A stretch of 6,636 nt of DNA from Chloroflexota bacterium (GCA_028287605.1 JAQBPI010000178.1:1-6636), one strand, 5' to 3'; positions 1-6,492 are shown, counted from the stretch's first letter. Made by a program: numbers and translations. The notes: generated from the sequence alone by a model not told the origin.

Positions 1-310
1 AGCCGGCGCTGATCGCCGCGGTCTGGCCGAAGTTGCGGCGGAACTGGATGACCCGGACCCGGGGGTCGCGGTCGTGCCAGGCCATCGCCATGGCGCCGGT
101 GGCGTCGGGGCTGCCGTCGTCGACGAGGATGACCTCGGCCGACTGGGGCATGGTGTCGAGGACGGCGAGCAGCTCCTCGACGGCGTAGTCGACGTTCTCC
201 TCCTCCTTGTAGAGGGGGACGACCACGGTGAGGTCGATGCTGTGGAGCGCGATGGGTGCCGAGCCGTGTTCCGGCGTCTCGTCCCACGCGTGGCTGGCGG
301 AGAAATCCAT
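1..310 (-). CDS. Family 2 glycosyltransferase, N-terminal part (cut by window edge)
   Basis: This is the first 103 codons of a GT2-family glycosyltransferase that continues beyond the left edge. Residues about 26-34 (LTVVVPLYK) form the first strand of the GT-A nucleotide-sugar fold. They are followed by EEENV and then by VILVDDGSPDATG, the nucleotide-binding acidic motif. RVIQFRRNFGQTAAISAG is the segment typical of the dolichol/polyprenyl-phosphate mannosyl- or glucosyltransferase-like branch (DPM1/GtrB/ArnC type). Such enzymes move a sugar from a nucleotide donor to a lipid phosphate at the cytoplasmic face of the membrane; the sugar and acceptor cannot be told here. I chose the ATG at 308-310 because GGAAGG lies five bases upstream. 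An in-frame ATG at 347-349 would add 13 residues but has a poorer ribosome-binding site. The gene follows apbE after 96 bases on the same strand and may be co-transcribed, but has no obvious functional link to it. Confidence 0.88.
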   Translation of the reverse strand, partial: MDFSASHAWDETPEHGSAPIALHSIDLTVVVPLYKEEENVDYAVEELLAVLDTMPQSAEVILVDDGSPDATGAMAMAWHDRDPRVRVIQFRRNFGQTAAISAG

Positions 311-315
311 CCCTT

Positions 316-321
316 CCTTCC
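316..321 (-). promoter_or_regulatory. Ribosome-binding site of the glycosyltransferase gene
   Basis: GGAAGG on the minus strand lies five bases before the ATG at 308-310. It supports that start over the in-frame ATG at 347-349. It sits inside a purine run of three AAGG units (311-323). Confidence 0.55.
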
Positions 322-406
322 TTGCGGTCTCTGCCGCGACACCGTCCATCCCGAGTATGGCATCCCACACCGCCACACCCACGTAAGAGTCGTAGAAGAA
401 ACGCGG

Positions 407-1189
407 TCAGGTGCCGATGTCTTGCACACGCAGCCTGCGGCACCCCTCGGTCGAGACGGCGCGGCGGTCGGAGGTCACCGCGAACGCCTCGTACCCGGGG
501 ATCCCGCCGATCCACGACACCCCGTCGCCGCCCATGACGAAGGCGGCGGTCGAGTAGGCGTCGGCGAGGGTGAGGCTGGGGCCGACCACGGTCATGCTCA
601 GCAGCGCGCAGGGCGGGCGCCCGCTCCGGGGATCGAGGATGTGGCTGCCGCGCTCGTAGGCGCCGCTGGTGGCGACGGCGAGGTCACGGACGGCGAGCAC
701 CGCGGCGACCCGGCCGGCGATCTCGGGGTGACGGATGCCGACGCGCCACGCCCGTCCCGGCTCGGGCTCGCCGCGCGCCAGCACGTCGCCGCCGGCGTTG
801 ATGCAGAGGTTGCGCGCTCCGGCGTCCTCGAGCAGGCGGGCGCCGTGCTCCCCCGACCAGCCCTTGACCAGCGCCGAGGGATCGAGACCGCCCCCGGGGC
901 GCCCCACCGAGAAGAGGCCGCCGCTGCGCCGGTGCACCTCCTCGCAGAGCGCGAGCACCTCCCGCACATCGGGATGCGCCTCCTCCGGTGCGAGCTCGCC
1001 GGCGCCGATGCGGCTGATCTCGCTGTCCGCCCTGTGCGTGCTGAAGCGGGCGTCGACCTCGCGGAGCCAGGCGAAGAACGCGTCGAGGGCGCGCTCCGGC
1101 ACCCCCGGGTCGCGCAGGTCGACCCCGACGGCGGTGCCCATCACGTGCTCGACCCGCACCGGGCGCACCGCGGCCGGCGGCTCAGCCAC
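407..1189 (-). CDS. apbE: FAD:protein FMN transferase (ApbE family)
   Basis: The protein has 260 residues and should transfer FMN from FAD to a threonine of an FMN-binding-domain protein, using Mg2+. Family motifs appear in order: MGT (17-19), FSTHRADSEISRIG (49-62), LDPSALVKGW with the conserved Lys109 (102-111), NAGGDV (131-136), ATSGAYERGSHILDPRSG with His183 and Asp186 (173-190), and LADAYSTAAFVMG with Asp210 and Thr214, the usual metal-binding segment (208-220). Length and motif spacing are normal, so it should be active. The GTG start at 1187-1189 overlaps the last codons of the upstream FMN-binding gene by eight bases, which implies translational coupling; AAGG sits a few bases upstream. 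Its likely substrate is that neighbour. The odd point is the N-terminus: the domain begins almost at residue 1 and I see no signal peptide or lipobox, whereas many ApbE proteins are exported. The family assignment is secure; the cellular location is not. Confidence 0.93.
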   Translation of the reverse strand: MAEPPAAVRPVRVEHVMGTAVGVDLRDPGVPERALDAFFAWLREVDARFSTHRADSEISRIGAGELAPEEAHPDVREVLALCEEVHRRSGGLFSVGRPGGGLDPSALVKGWSGEHGARLLEDAGARNLCINAGGDVLARGEPEPGRAWRVGIRHPEIAGRVAAVLAVRDLAVATSGAYERGSHILDPRSGRPPCALLSMTVVGPSLTLADAYSTAAFVMGGDGVSWIGGIPGYEAFAVTSDRRAVSTEGCRRLRVQDIGT

Positions 1190-1700
1190 GGGCCTTGTCG
1201 AGCGCGGCCTGCACCGACTGGGCGTAGGCGTCGCTGGTGTAGGTCGCGCCCGAGAGGGTGTCGATCTGCGCGCTCTGCGCCTGCAGCACCTCGTCGTGGA
1301 GCATCGGCCCGGTGGCCTGGCTGATGGACGCGGACCGGGCTCGGTCGCTGGGCAGCTGCAGGGCCTGCACGTCGGTGATGCGGCCCCCGGAGACGACGAG
1401 CTCGACCTGGACGTCGCCGTACCGCATGCTCACGTCCTCGCCCGGGTAGCGGCCGTCCCTGAGGTGGCTGCCGCCGGCCGGCGAGGGGCTCGGTGCGGGC
1501 GTCGAGCCCGCGGCCCCGCCCTGGTCGGTGGGAGGGCCGCCTCCCGCGGCGGCCGGCTGTGGTGCCGGCGTCGGGCTGCCGGCCGTCGCGGTGGGCAGGC
1601 CGGCGACGCGTGTCCTCGTGCCATCCGGGGTCCTGAAGCTGGCCAGGAGAGCCACAGCGGCGATGGTGGCGAGGAGGGCGGCGGCGGCACGTGCGGGCAC
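1182..1700 (-). CDS. Membrane-anchored FMN-binding-domain protein (covalent flavin carrier)
   Basis: This 172-residue protein has three parts. Residues 1-21 are a short basic N-terminus plus a hydrophobic Ala/Leu/Val stretch, which I read as a signal anchor or signal peptide without a lipobox cysteine. Residues about 25-77 form a Pro/Ala/Gly/Ser/Thr-rich linker. Residues about 79-172 form an FMN_bind domain like the flavin-carrying domain of RnfG, NqrC and NosR, opening with LRDGRYPGEDV. The flavinylation motif DTLSGAT lies at 147-153, and Thr153 (codon 1242-1244) is the expected site of phosphoester-linked FMN. The protein should carry electrons on the outer face of the membrane. The GTG start at 1698-1700 is fixed by AGGAG five bases upstream. 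The reductase gene ends 13 bases before it and apbE overlaps its end, so all three are probably one transcript. The electron acceptor is unknown. Confidence 0.9.
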   Translation of the reverse strand: MPARAAAALLATIAAVALLASFRTPDGTRTRVAGLPTATAGSPTPAPQPAAAGGGPPTDQGGAAGSTPAPSPSPAGGSHLRDGRYPGEDVSMRYGDVQVELVVSGGRITDVQALQLPSDRARSASISQATGPMLHDEVLQAQSAQIDTLSGATYTSDAYAQSVQAALDKARG

Positions 1701-1705
1701 GGGAT

Positions 1706-1710
1706 CTCCT
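1706..1710 (-). promoter_or_regulatory. Ribosome-binding site fixing the GTG start of the FMN-binding gene
   Basis: AGGAG on the minus strand lies five bases before the GTG at 1698-1700, in the 13-base gap after the reductase stop codon. It supports both the unusual start codon and tight operon spacing. Confidence 0.65.
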
Positions 1711-1713
1711 GGC

Positions 1714-3117
1714 TCAGAGCAGCGCGAAGCGCTCGTGGTGGATCTGCGCGTCGGGCACGCCCAGCTCGCGCAGCGATGCGCAGACGCTGCTCACCAGCCC
1801 CGGCGGACCGCAGAGGAAGATGTCGCGCTCGCGCACGTCCGGGGCCAGCCCCCGCAGCGAGCGGGCGGAGAGGGGGTCGTCCGGCAGCCCGGCCGTGCCC
1901 CTGCGGCCGACGAGGTAGTGCACGGTTCCCCTTCGGGCGCGGACCAGCTCGTCGATCTCGGCGCGGAAGAGGACGTCGTCCCAGCTGCTCGCCCGGTAGA
2001 GGAGGGTGACCGAGCCCCGGCCGCCGAGCTCCTCGAGCAGGGCGCGCAGCGGGGTGATGCCCACGCCGCCGGCGATGAGCAGCACGCCGGCACGGCTCCG
2101 CCGCTCCGCGGTGAAGATCCCGTACGGACCCTCCGCGACCACCCGTGTCCCGGGCACCAGGCGCTGGAGGTCGCCGCTGCCGTCGCCCACCGCCTTGACG
2201 GTGAGCCGCAGGAAGCCTGCGTTCGGCGCCGCCGACAGCGAGAAGGGGTGCGCCTTCCACCAGCCGTCCCCGGCGAGGAAGCGCCAGCGGAAGAACTGGC
2301 CGGCGCGCGCCCGCAGCTGCTCGAGGTCGCGCCCGGTGACGTAGATGGACACCACCCCGTCGGCCTCGGGCACCACCTGGGCGATCCGCAGCCGGTGACG
2401 CAGGGCGAGGCGGAGCGGGTGGCCGACGCGGAAGGCGAGCACGCAGCCGGCGACGACCGCGTAGAGCCCGATCCAGTAGATCCGCGCCACCGGGTCGGTG
2501 GAGAGGTCGTTGCCCACCGCCAGCTGGTGGCCGAGGCTGAGGGCGATGGCGAGGTAGGCGTAGAGATGGACGAAGTGCCAGGTCTCGTAGCGCAGCCGCC
2601 GCCGGGCGATCCGGACCGACGTGACCGCAACCATGAGCAGGCAGGCGGTGCCGGCCGCCGCCATCAGCATCCAGGGATAGGTGGTGAGCAGCGTCCAGGC
2701 CTCGGCGGCGACGCTGCTGCCGTCCCCGAGGGCGTAGCCGGTGGTGGTGAGCACCACGTGGCCACAGATCAGAACGGTGCAGGAGAAGCCGAGCCAGCGG
2801 TGCCAGTGGGCGAGCCGGTCGAGCCCGGCCAGCTGCTCGATGACGGGGCTGCGCGACATCAGCAGGAGCTGGACGAGCGCCGCGTACGTGCCCAGGAGGG
2901 CGGTCAGCTCGCCCGCCGCGGTGAGGTCGGCCGAGGCGCTGCCCAGCGTGCTCAGGCCGCCGTGACGGATCCACATCGCCACGATCAGGGCCCCGTTGCC
3001 GCCGAGCAGCGCGAGCACCTCGCCGCGGTGGGAGCGCCGTTCCCGCGGGGGGCGCAGGCGCGCGCGCGTCTCGCGGGGCCTGGCCGGAGGCGTGGTCGGG
3101 AGGTGCAGAGCGCTCAG
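1714..3117 (-). CDS. Ferric-reductase-like transmembrane flavoprotein (FAD/NAD(P)H oxidoreductase)
   Basis: With the start chosen here the protein has 467 residues. The N-terminal half has six hydrophobic segments (about 34-50, 66-87, 107-127, 147-167, 181-200 and 212-230), as in the ferric-reductase-like/cytochrome b domain. Candidate heme-binding histidines are His104/106, His120, His181/184 and His197. The C-terminal half is a ferredoxin-NADP+ reductase module: HPFSLSAAP (290-298) at the FAD site, EGPYG (329-333), GGVGITPLRALLEEL at the nucleotide site (350-364), and CGPPG (436-440). No 2Fe-2S domain follows. It should take electrons from cytosolic NAD(P)H and pass them across the membrane, here plausibly to the FMN-binding protein encoded next. 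The start is uncertain. A CTG at 3115-3117 has AGGAG seven bases upstream. In-frame GTG (3187-3189) and ATG (3235-3237) codons lie upstream without a good ribosome-binding site, and the ATG would overlap the divergent gene; a GTG at 3016-3018 is a shorter option. Confidence 0.88.
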   Translation of the reverse strand: MSALHLPTTPPARPRETRARLRPPRERRSHRGEVLALLGGNGALIVAMWIRHGGLSTLGSASADLTAAGELTALLGTYAALVQLLLMSRSPVIEQLAGLDRLAHWHRWLGFSCTVLICGHVVLTTTGYALGDGSSVAAEAWTLLTTYPWMLMAAAGTACLLMVAVTSVRIARRRLRYETWHFVHLYAYLAIALSLGHQLAVGNDLSTDPVARIYWIGLYAVVAGCVLAFRVGHPLRLALRHRLRIAQVVPEADGVVSIYVTGRDLEQLRARAGQFFRWRFLAGDGWWKAHPFSLSAAPNAGFLRLTVKAVGDGSGDLQRLVPGTRVVAEGPYGIFTAERRSRAGVLLIAGGVGITPLRALLEELGGRGSVTLLYRASSWDDVLFRAEIDELVRARRGTVHYLVGRRGTAGLPDDPLSARSLRGLAPDVRERDIFLCGPPGLVSSVCASLRELGVPDAQIHHERFALL

Positions 3118-3124
3118 GGAGAGT

Positions 3125-3129
3125 CTCCT
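3125..3129 (-). promoter_or_regulatory. Ribosome-binding site suggesting a CTG start for the reductase
   Basis: AGGAG on the minus strand is the only strong Shine-Dalgarno match I find near the 5' end of the reductase gene. It lies seven bases before an in-frame CTG (3115-3117) and has no ATG, GTG or TTG at a usable distance. Confidence 0.5.
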
Positions 3130-3186
3130 GGGATGTGTCCGCCGCTCAGAACGGTATCGGTCGAACCTTTCGGGAGCCTGACGTGT

Positions 3187-3198
3187 CACGGAGCCGTG
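3187..3198. promoter_or_regulatory. Inverted repeat, candidate operator
   Basis: CACGG-AG-CCGTG is a perfect five-base inverted repeat with a two-base spacer. It overlaps a second smaller one, CGTG-T-CACG at 3182-3190. It starts about 45 bases upstream of the predicted plus-strand transcription start, where an activator or repressor could act on either operon. Short GC-rich inverted repeats arise by chance in such DNA, so this is only a candidate. Confidence 0.35.
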
Positions 3199-3219
3199 CC
3201 CTGGGCGTCTGCGCCTCTC

Positions 3220-3225
3220 TACAAT
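3220..3225 (+). promoter_or_regulatory. Candidate -10 element (TACAAT) of the biotin-enzyme operon
   Basis: TACAAT matches five of six bases of the TATAAT consensus and stands out in this GC-rich context. No good -35 is seen 16-19 bases upstream (TGCCCT at 17). Transcription would begin near 3232, four bases before the ATG at 3236, giving a nearly leaderless mRNA. That agrees with the absence of a Shine-Dalgarno sequence there. Confidence 0.45.
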
Positions 3226-3235
3226 GACGCCGCTC

Positions 3236-5047
3236 ATGGCCAGTCTCGAACTGGTGGAGACGGCGCTCCGTCATGGTCAGCAGAGTCTTCTGCTCAGCCG
3301 TCTTCGCCGGCGCCACCTCATCCCTGTCGCCGCGCTCCTCGATCGGTGCGGCTTTGCCAGCCTCGACGTCTTCGGGGGCGCCACCTTCGAGGCCTGCATC
3401 CGCTTCCTCGGCGAGGATCCGTTCGAGCGGCTGCGCCTTCTGAAGCAGGAGGCCCCGTCCACCCCCCTGCTGGCGCTGGTGCGCGGCCAGGCGCTGGTGG
3501 GCCACCGGCAGATGGCCGACGACGTCGTCGACGCCTTCGTCCGGGTCAGCGCCGAGGCCGGCATCGACATCTTCCGCTGCTACGACTCGCTGAACGACGC
3601 CCGCAACCTCGAGCGCATCGTCACCGCGGTGCACGCCGCCGGACGCCACGCCGAGGGGGCGCTGGTCTACACCGAGTCGCCGGTCCACGACGTCGACCGC
3701 TTCATCGCCCTGGGGGAGCGGCTCCGCGACCTCGGCTACGACTCCCTCTGCATCTACGACCCCGCGGGCCTGCTCGGCGCGGGCACGGCGACGGCGCTGG
3801 TGCGGGGGCTGATCGCCTCGACCGGCCTCCCCGTGAACGTCCACTCCGCCGCGCTGACCGGGCAGGCGGGGCTCACCTACCTCGCCGCGGCCGAGGCGGG
3901 CGCCACGAGCCTCGACGTCGCCCTCTCCCCGCTCGCCGGCGGCTCCTCGCTGCCGGCCACCGAGGGGGTGATCCACGCGCTCGTCGGGACCGCCCAGGAG
4001 ACCCGCTGCGACCTCGACACCGTCGCCGCCGCCACCGGGATGCTCGAGGAGTCGATGGGCCTCTACCGGGCCTTCGCCGACCCCGCCGCCTGGCGGCTGG
4101 ACACCTCGGTGCTGCGCACCCAGCTGCCGCCGGCCTCGGTGGACCACCTCCACGCGGAGCTCCGCGACCGCAACGCCATGGGGCGGCTCGCCGAGGTGCA
4201 GCTGGAGATCCCCCGGGTGCGCGCCGAGCTCGGCCACCCGCCGCTGATCACCCCCATCGCCCAGATCGTCGCCACCCAGGCCGTCTACAACGTCTGCGAC
4301 GGCGAGCGCTACGCCACCATCAGCCAGGAGGTCAAGGACTACTGCCTCGGCCTCTACGGCGAGCCTCCGGGGCCGGTCGACCCCGGGGTGCGGCGGGTGG
4401 TGAACGGCCGCGAGGAGCCGATCACCTGCCGGCCCGCCGACCTGCTCGAGCCCCAGCTGCCGCAGCTGCGCCACGAGACGCAGCGCGACGGGATCCCCAT
4501 CCGCGACGACGCGGATCTCGTCGCCTACGCCCTCTTCCCGGCGGAGACGGCGGCGCTGCTGCGCGGCGAGGCGGTGGCCGAGCTGCTCGGCGACGAGCCC
4601 GAGCCCGAGCCCGATGCCGCGGAGGGGACGGCGGCCACCGAGGAGCCCCTCGCCGAGGCCGTGCCCGCGGTCGCGCCGGAGCCGGCCGTCGAGGTGCGCG
4701 AGCTCACCGTCGAGGTCGACGGCGAGGAGTACACGGTGAGGGTCACCGCCCCGGCGGGCACCTTCGGCGGGGGCGGGGGCGGGGGCGCGGCCCTCGACGG
4801 CGCCGCCGCGGGGTCGGGCCGCCCGGTGATCCGCGAGGGGACGGTGATGGCGCCGATGCAGGGCCTGATCCTGCGCGTGCCCGTCTCCGTCGGCGACCAG
4901 GTGGCCCTCGGTGACGTGGTCGCCGTGCTCGAGGCCATGAAGATGCAGAACGACGTCACCGCCACCCGTGCCGGCGTGGTCCGCGAGGTCTACGTCACCG
5001 AGGGCATGGTGGTCTCGCCCCAGGACCCCATCCTCTACGTGGGCTGA
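3236..5047 (+). CDS. Carboxyltransferase-like protein with biotin carrier domain (PycB/OadA family, degenerate active site)
   Basis: With the ATG at 3236 the protein has 603 residues. Residues about 4-440 align throughout with the carboxyltransferase barrel of pyruvate carboxylase subunit B, oxaloacetate decarboxylase alpha and transcarboxylase 5[13 protein letters not shown] (47-58), [12 protein letters not shown] (113-124), YTESPVH (145-151), PLAGGSS (232-238), [13 protein letters not shown] (394-406). An acidic Pro/Ala linker (about 453-486), a seven-Gly run (511-517) and a biotinyl domain (534-603) follow, with AMKM at 567-570 and Lys569 as the biotin site. The catalytic core is altered. 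The family RDxHQS is RHGQQS, so the metal-binding Asp is His13. The carbamylated Lys of KDMAG is Tyr174. The second His of HTH is Ala205. The Thr/Ser of GGxxSN aligns with Asp303. Normal decarboxylase or pyruvate carboxylase activity is therefore doubtful. An ATG at 3224 would add four residues but overlaps the -10 hexamer. The biotin carboxylase gene overlaps its stop, so the two should form a complex. Confidence 0.9.
   Translation: MASLELVETALRHGQQSLLLSRLRRRHLIPVAALLDRCGFASLDVFGGATFEACIRFLGEDPFERLRLLKQEAPSTPLLALVRGQALVGHRQMADDVVDAFVRVSAEAGIDIFRCYDSLNDARNLERIVTAVHAAGRHAEGALVYTESPVHDVDRFIALGERLRDLGYDSLCIYDPAGLLGAGTATALVRGLIASTGLPVNVHSAALTGQAGLTYLAAAEAGATSLDVALSPLAGGSSLPATEGVIHALVGTAQETRCDLDTVAAATGMLEESMGLYRAFADPAAWRLDTSVLRTQLPPASVDHLHAELRDRNAMGRLAEVQLEIPRVRAELGHPPLITPIAQIVATQAVYNVCDGERYATISQEVKDYCLGLYGEPPGPVDPGVRRVVNGREEPITCRPADLLEPQLPQLRHETQRDGIPIRDDADLVAYALFPAETAALLRGEAVAELLGDEPEPEPDAAEGTAATEEPLAEAVPAVAPEPAVEVRELTVEVDGEEYTVRVTAPAGTFGGGGGGGAALDGAAAGSGRPVIREGTVMAPMQGLILRVPVSVGDQVALGDVVAVLEAMKMQNDVTATRAGVVREVYVTEGMVVSPQDPILYVG
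4595..4612 (+). repeat. Three in-frame GAGCCC repeats coding Glu-Pro
   Basis: Three perfect six-base units encode Glu-Pro three times in the flexible linker before the biotinyl domain. Changes in copy number would stay in frame and only alter linker length. Confidence 0.6.
4769..4786 (+). repeat. Three in-frame GGGGGC repeats coding a Gly run
   Basis: Three perfect GGGGGC units, with flanking bases, encode seven consecutive glycines just before the biotinyl domain. The unit equals two codons, so slippage would add or remove two glycines without a frameshift. Confidence 0.65.
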
Positions 5048-6489
5048 TGTTCGACACCGTCCTCGTCGCCAACCGCGGGGAGATCGCGCTGCGGGTGATC
5101 CGCGCCTGCCGCGACCTGGGGGTTCGCAGCGTCGCGGTGCACAGCGAGGCCGACGCCGGCGCCGCCTTCGCGCGGCTCGCCGACGAGGCGGTCGAGATCG
5201 GGCCGGCGGCGCCCTCGCAGTCGTACCTCCGCATCGACCGCATCGTCGAGGCGGCGCAGCGCACCGGCGCCCAGGCCATCCACCCCGGCTACGGCTTCCT
5301 CAGCGAGAACCAGGCGTTCGCGCGCGCCTGCGCGGAGGCCGGCATCGCCTTCGTGGGGCCACCGCCCGAGGCGATGGCGGCGATGGGCGAGAAGGTGCCC
5401 GCCCGCCGGCGCATGGAGGCCGCCGGGGTGCCCGTGGTGCCCGGCTCGGGGGCGCTGCGCGACGTCGAGGAGGCGATCGCGGCCGCGGAGCGCGTCGGCT
5501 ACCCGGTGCTGATCAAGGCGAGCGCCGGCGGCGGCGGCATCGGCATGCGCGTCGCCGGCGACGAGGCCGAGCTGCGCTCGGGCCTGGAGGCGGCGAGGAG
5601 CACCGCGGAGCGGGCCTTCGGCGACTCCACCGTCTTCCTCGAGCGCTACGTCGAGGAGCCGCGCCACATCGAGATCCAGGTCCTCGCCGACGCCCACGGG
5701 ACCATCGTCCATCTCGGCGAGCGCGAGTGCAGCATCCAGCGACGGCATCAGAAGGTCCTCGAGGAGTCGCCGTCTCCGGTCATCGACCCCGAGCAGCGCG
5801 CCCGCATGGGCGAGGCCGCGATCACCGCCGCCCGCGCCGTCGGCTACGTGAACGCCGGCACCGTGGAGTTCATCCACAGCCGGGGCGAGTTCTTCTTCCT
5901 CGAGATGAACACCCGCCTCCAGGTCGAGCACCCGGTCACCGAGGAGGTCCAGGGCGTCGACCTGGTCGTCGAGCAGCTGCGCATCGCCGCCGGCGAGCCG
6001 CTGTTGATGCGCCAGGAGGCGCTGGTGCCCCGGGGCTGGTCGATCGAGTGCCGGGTCAACGCCGAGGATCCCCTGCGCGACTTCATGCCCACCCCCGGGC
6101 GGGTCACGGTCTACCGCGAGCCCAGCGGGCCCGGGGTGCGGGTGGACAGCTCGCTGGTGGTGGCCTCGTCGGTCTCGCCCCACTACGACCCGATGATCGC
6201 CAAGCTGATCGTCTGGGGGCCGACCCGCGAGGCGGCGGTGGCACGGATGCGGCGGGCGCTGCGCGAGTACGTGATCCGCGGCATCACCACCAACATCCCC
6301 TTCCACCTCGCCCTCCTCGACGAGCCCGACTTCGTCGCCGGCAGGCTCTCCACCCACTTCATCCCCGAGCATCCCCAGCTCGTAGAGCGCACCGCCGAGT
6401 GGGTGGAGCGCAAGCGCACCCTCGACGGCGCCCTGCGCGACGGCGCCCGGATCGCGGCCGTCGGCGCCGCGATCGCGGTCACCATGTAG
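5047..6489 (+). CDS. accC: Biotin carboxylase subunit (AccC/PycA family)
   Basis: This 480-residue ATP-grasp enzyme uses ATP and bicarbonate to carboxylate the biotin of the preceding protein. The N-terminal domain begins [20 protein letters not shown], and [10 protein letters not shown] lies at 79-88. By alignment with E. coli AccC (offset of two) the catalytic and binding residues are all present: Lys116, Lys157 in the glycine-rich loop [13 protein letters not shown], His207, Lys236 in RRHQKVLEE, Glu274, Glu286 and Arg290 in [15 protein letters not shown], and Arg336 in ECRVNAEDP. It should be active. It lacks its own carrier domain, which is supplied by the upstream gene. The start ATG (5047-5049) overlaps the upstream TGA as TGATG, so translation is coupled and a fixed stoichiometry is likely. 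It is about 30 residues longer than E. coli AccC, ending in a charged segment and an Ala-rich tail (about 467-478). Sequence alone does not say whether its complex is a pyruvate, acyl-CoA or other carboxylase, hence the generic symbol. Confidence 0.95.
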   Translation: MFDTVLVANRGEIALRVIRACRDLGVRSVAVHSEADAGAAFARLADEAVEIGPAAPSQSYLRIDRIVEAAQRTGAQAIHPGYGFLSENQAFARACAEAGIAFVGPPPEAMAAMGEKVPARRRMEAAGVPVVPGSGALRDVEEAIAAAERVGYPVLIKASAGGGGIGMRVAGDEAELRSGLEAARSTAERAFGDSTVFLERYVEEPRHIEIQVLADAHGTIVHLGERECSIQRRHQKVLEESPSPVIDPEQRARMGEAAITAARAVGYVNAGTVEFIHSRGEFFFLEMNTRLQVEHPVTEEVQGVDLVVEQLRIAAGEPLLMRQEALVPRGWSIECRVNAEDPLRDFMPTPGRVTVYREPSGPGVRVDSSLVVASSVSPHYDPMIAKLIVWGPTREAAVARMRRALREYVIRGITTNIPFHLALLDEPDFVAGRLSTHFIPEHPQLVERTAEWVERKRTLDGALRDGARIAAVGAAIAVTM

Positions 6490-6492
6490 CCG

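Larger units (their letters stand above)
3118..3235. promoter_or_regulatory. Divergent control region between the redox and biotin operons
   Basis: This stretch should hold the promoters of both operons. On the plus strand there is a clear -10-like hexamer and an inverted repeat, annotated separately. On the minus strand the best -10 candidate is TACCGT at 3149-3154, which fits TAnnnT but lacks a convincing -35. The minus-strand frame stays open through the whole region, so part of it would be coding if the reductase begins further upstream. No terminator-like hairpin is seen. Confidence 0.5.

Noticed and set aside
311..406. Terminator between apbE and the glycosyltransferase gene
   Set aside because: I found no stable hairpin with a T-run on the minus strand in this gap.
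74..1324. Plus-strand open frame opposite the glycosyltransferase, apbE and part of the FMN-binding gene
   Set aside because: It runs across three recognised minus-strand genes and one intergenic gap, with biased composition and no domain signature.
3118..3237. Extended N-terminus of the reductase from the ATG at 3235-3237
   Set aside because: The extra 40 residues are Arg-rich without homology features, have no ribosome-binding site, and would overlap the divergent gene's start and promoter.
3146..4474. Long minus-strand open frame opposite the carboxyltransferase-like gene
   Set aside because: It is composition-biased with no motifs, and the plus-strand frame is clearly the coding one.
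4769..4786. G-quadruplex regulatory element
   Set aside because: Only three G5 runs are present and they are fully explained by glycine codons in the linker, so I kept it only as a coding repeat.
1528..4914. Very long plus-strand open frame crossing the reductase gene and part of the biotin-enzyme gene
   Set aside because: Its product is low-complexity Arg/Gly/Ala/Pro sequence with no motif, and it lies over two well-recognised genes in other frames. Long stop-free shadows are expected at this GC content.
3236..5047. Frameshift or pseudogene as the cause of the altered carboxyltransferase residues
   Set aside because: The frame is unbroken, flanking motifs match the family on both sides of every altered residue, and the biotinyl domain is intact. 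The changes are isolated substitutions within conserved blocks.
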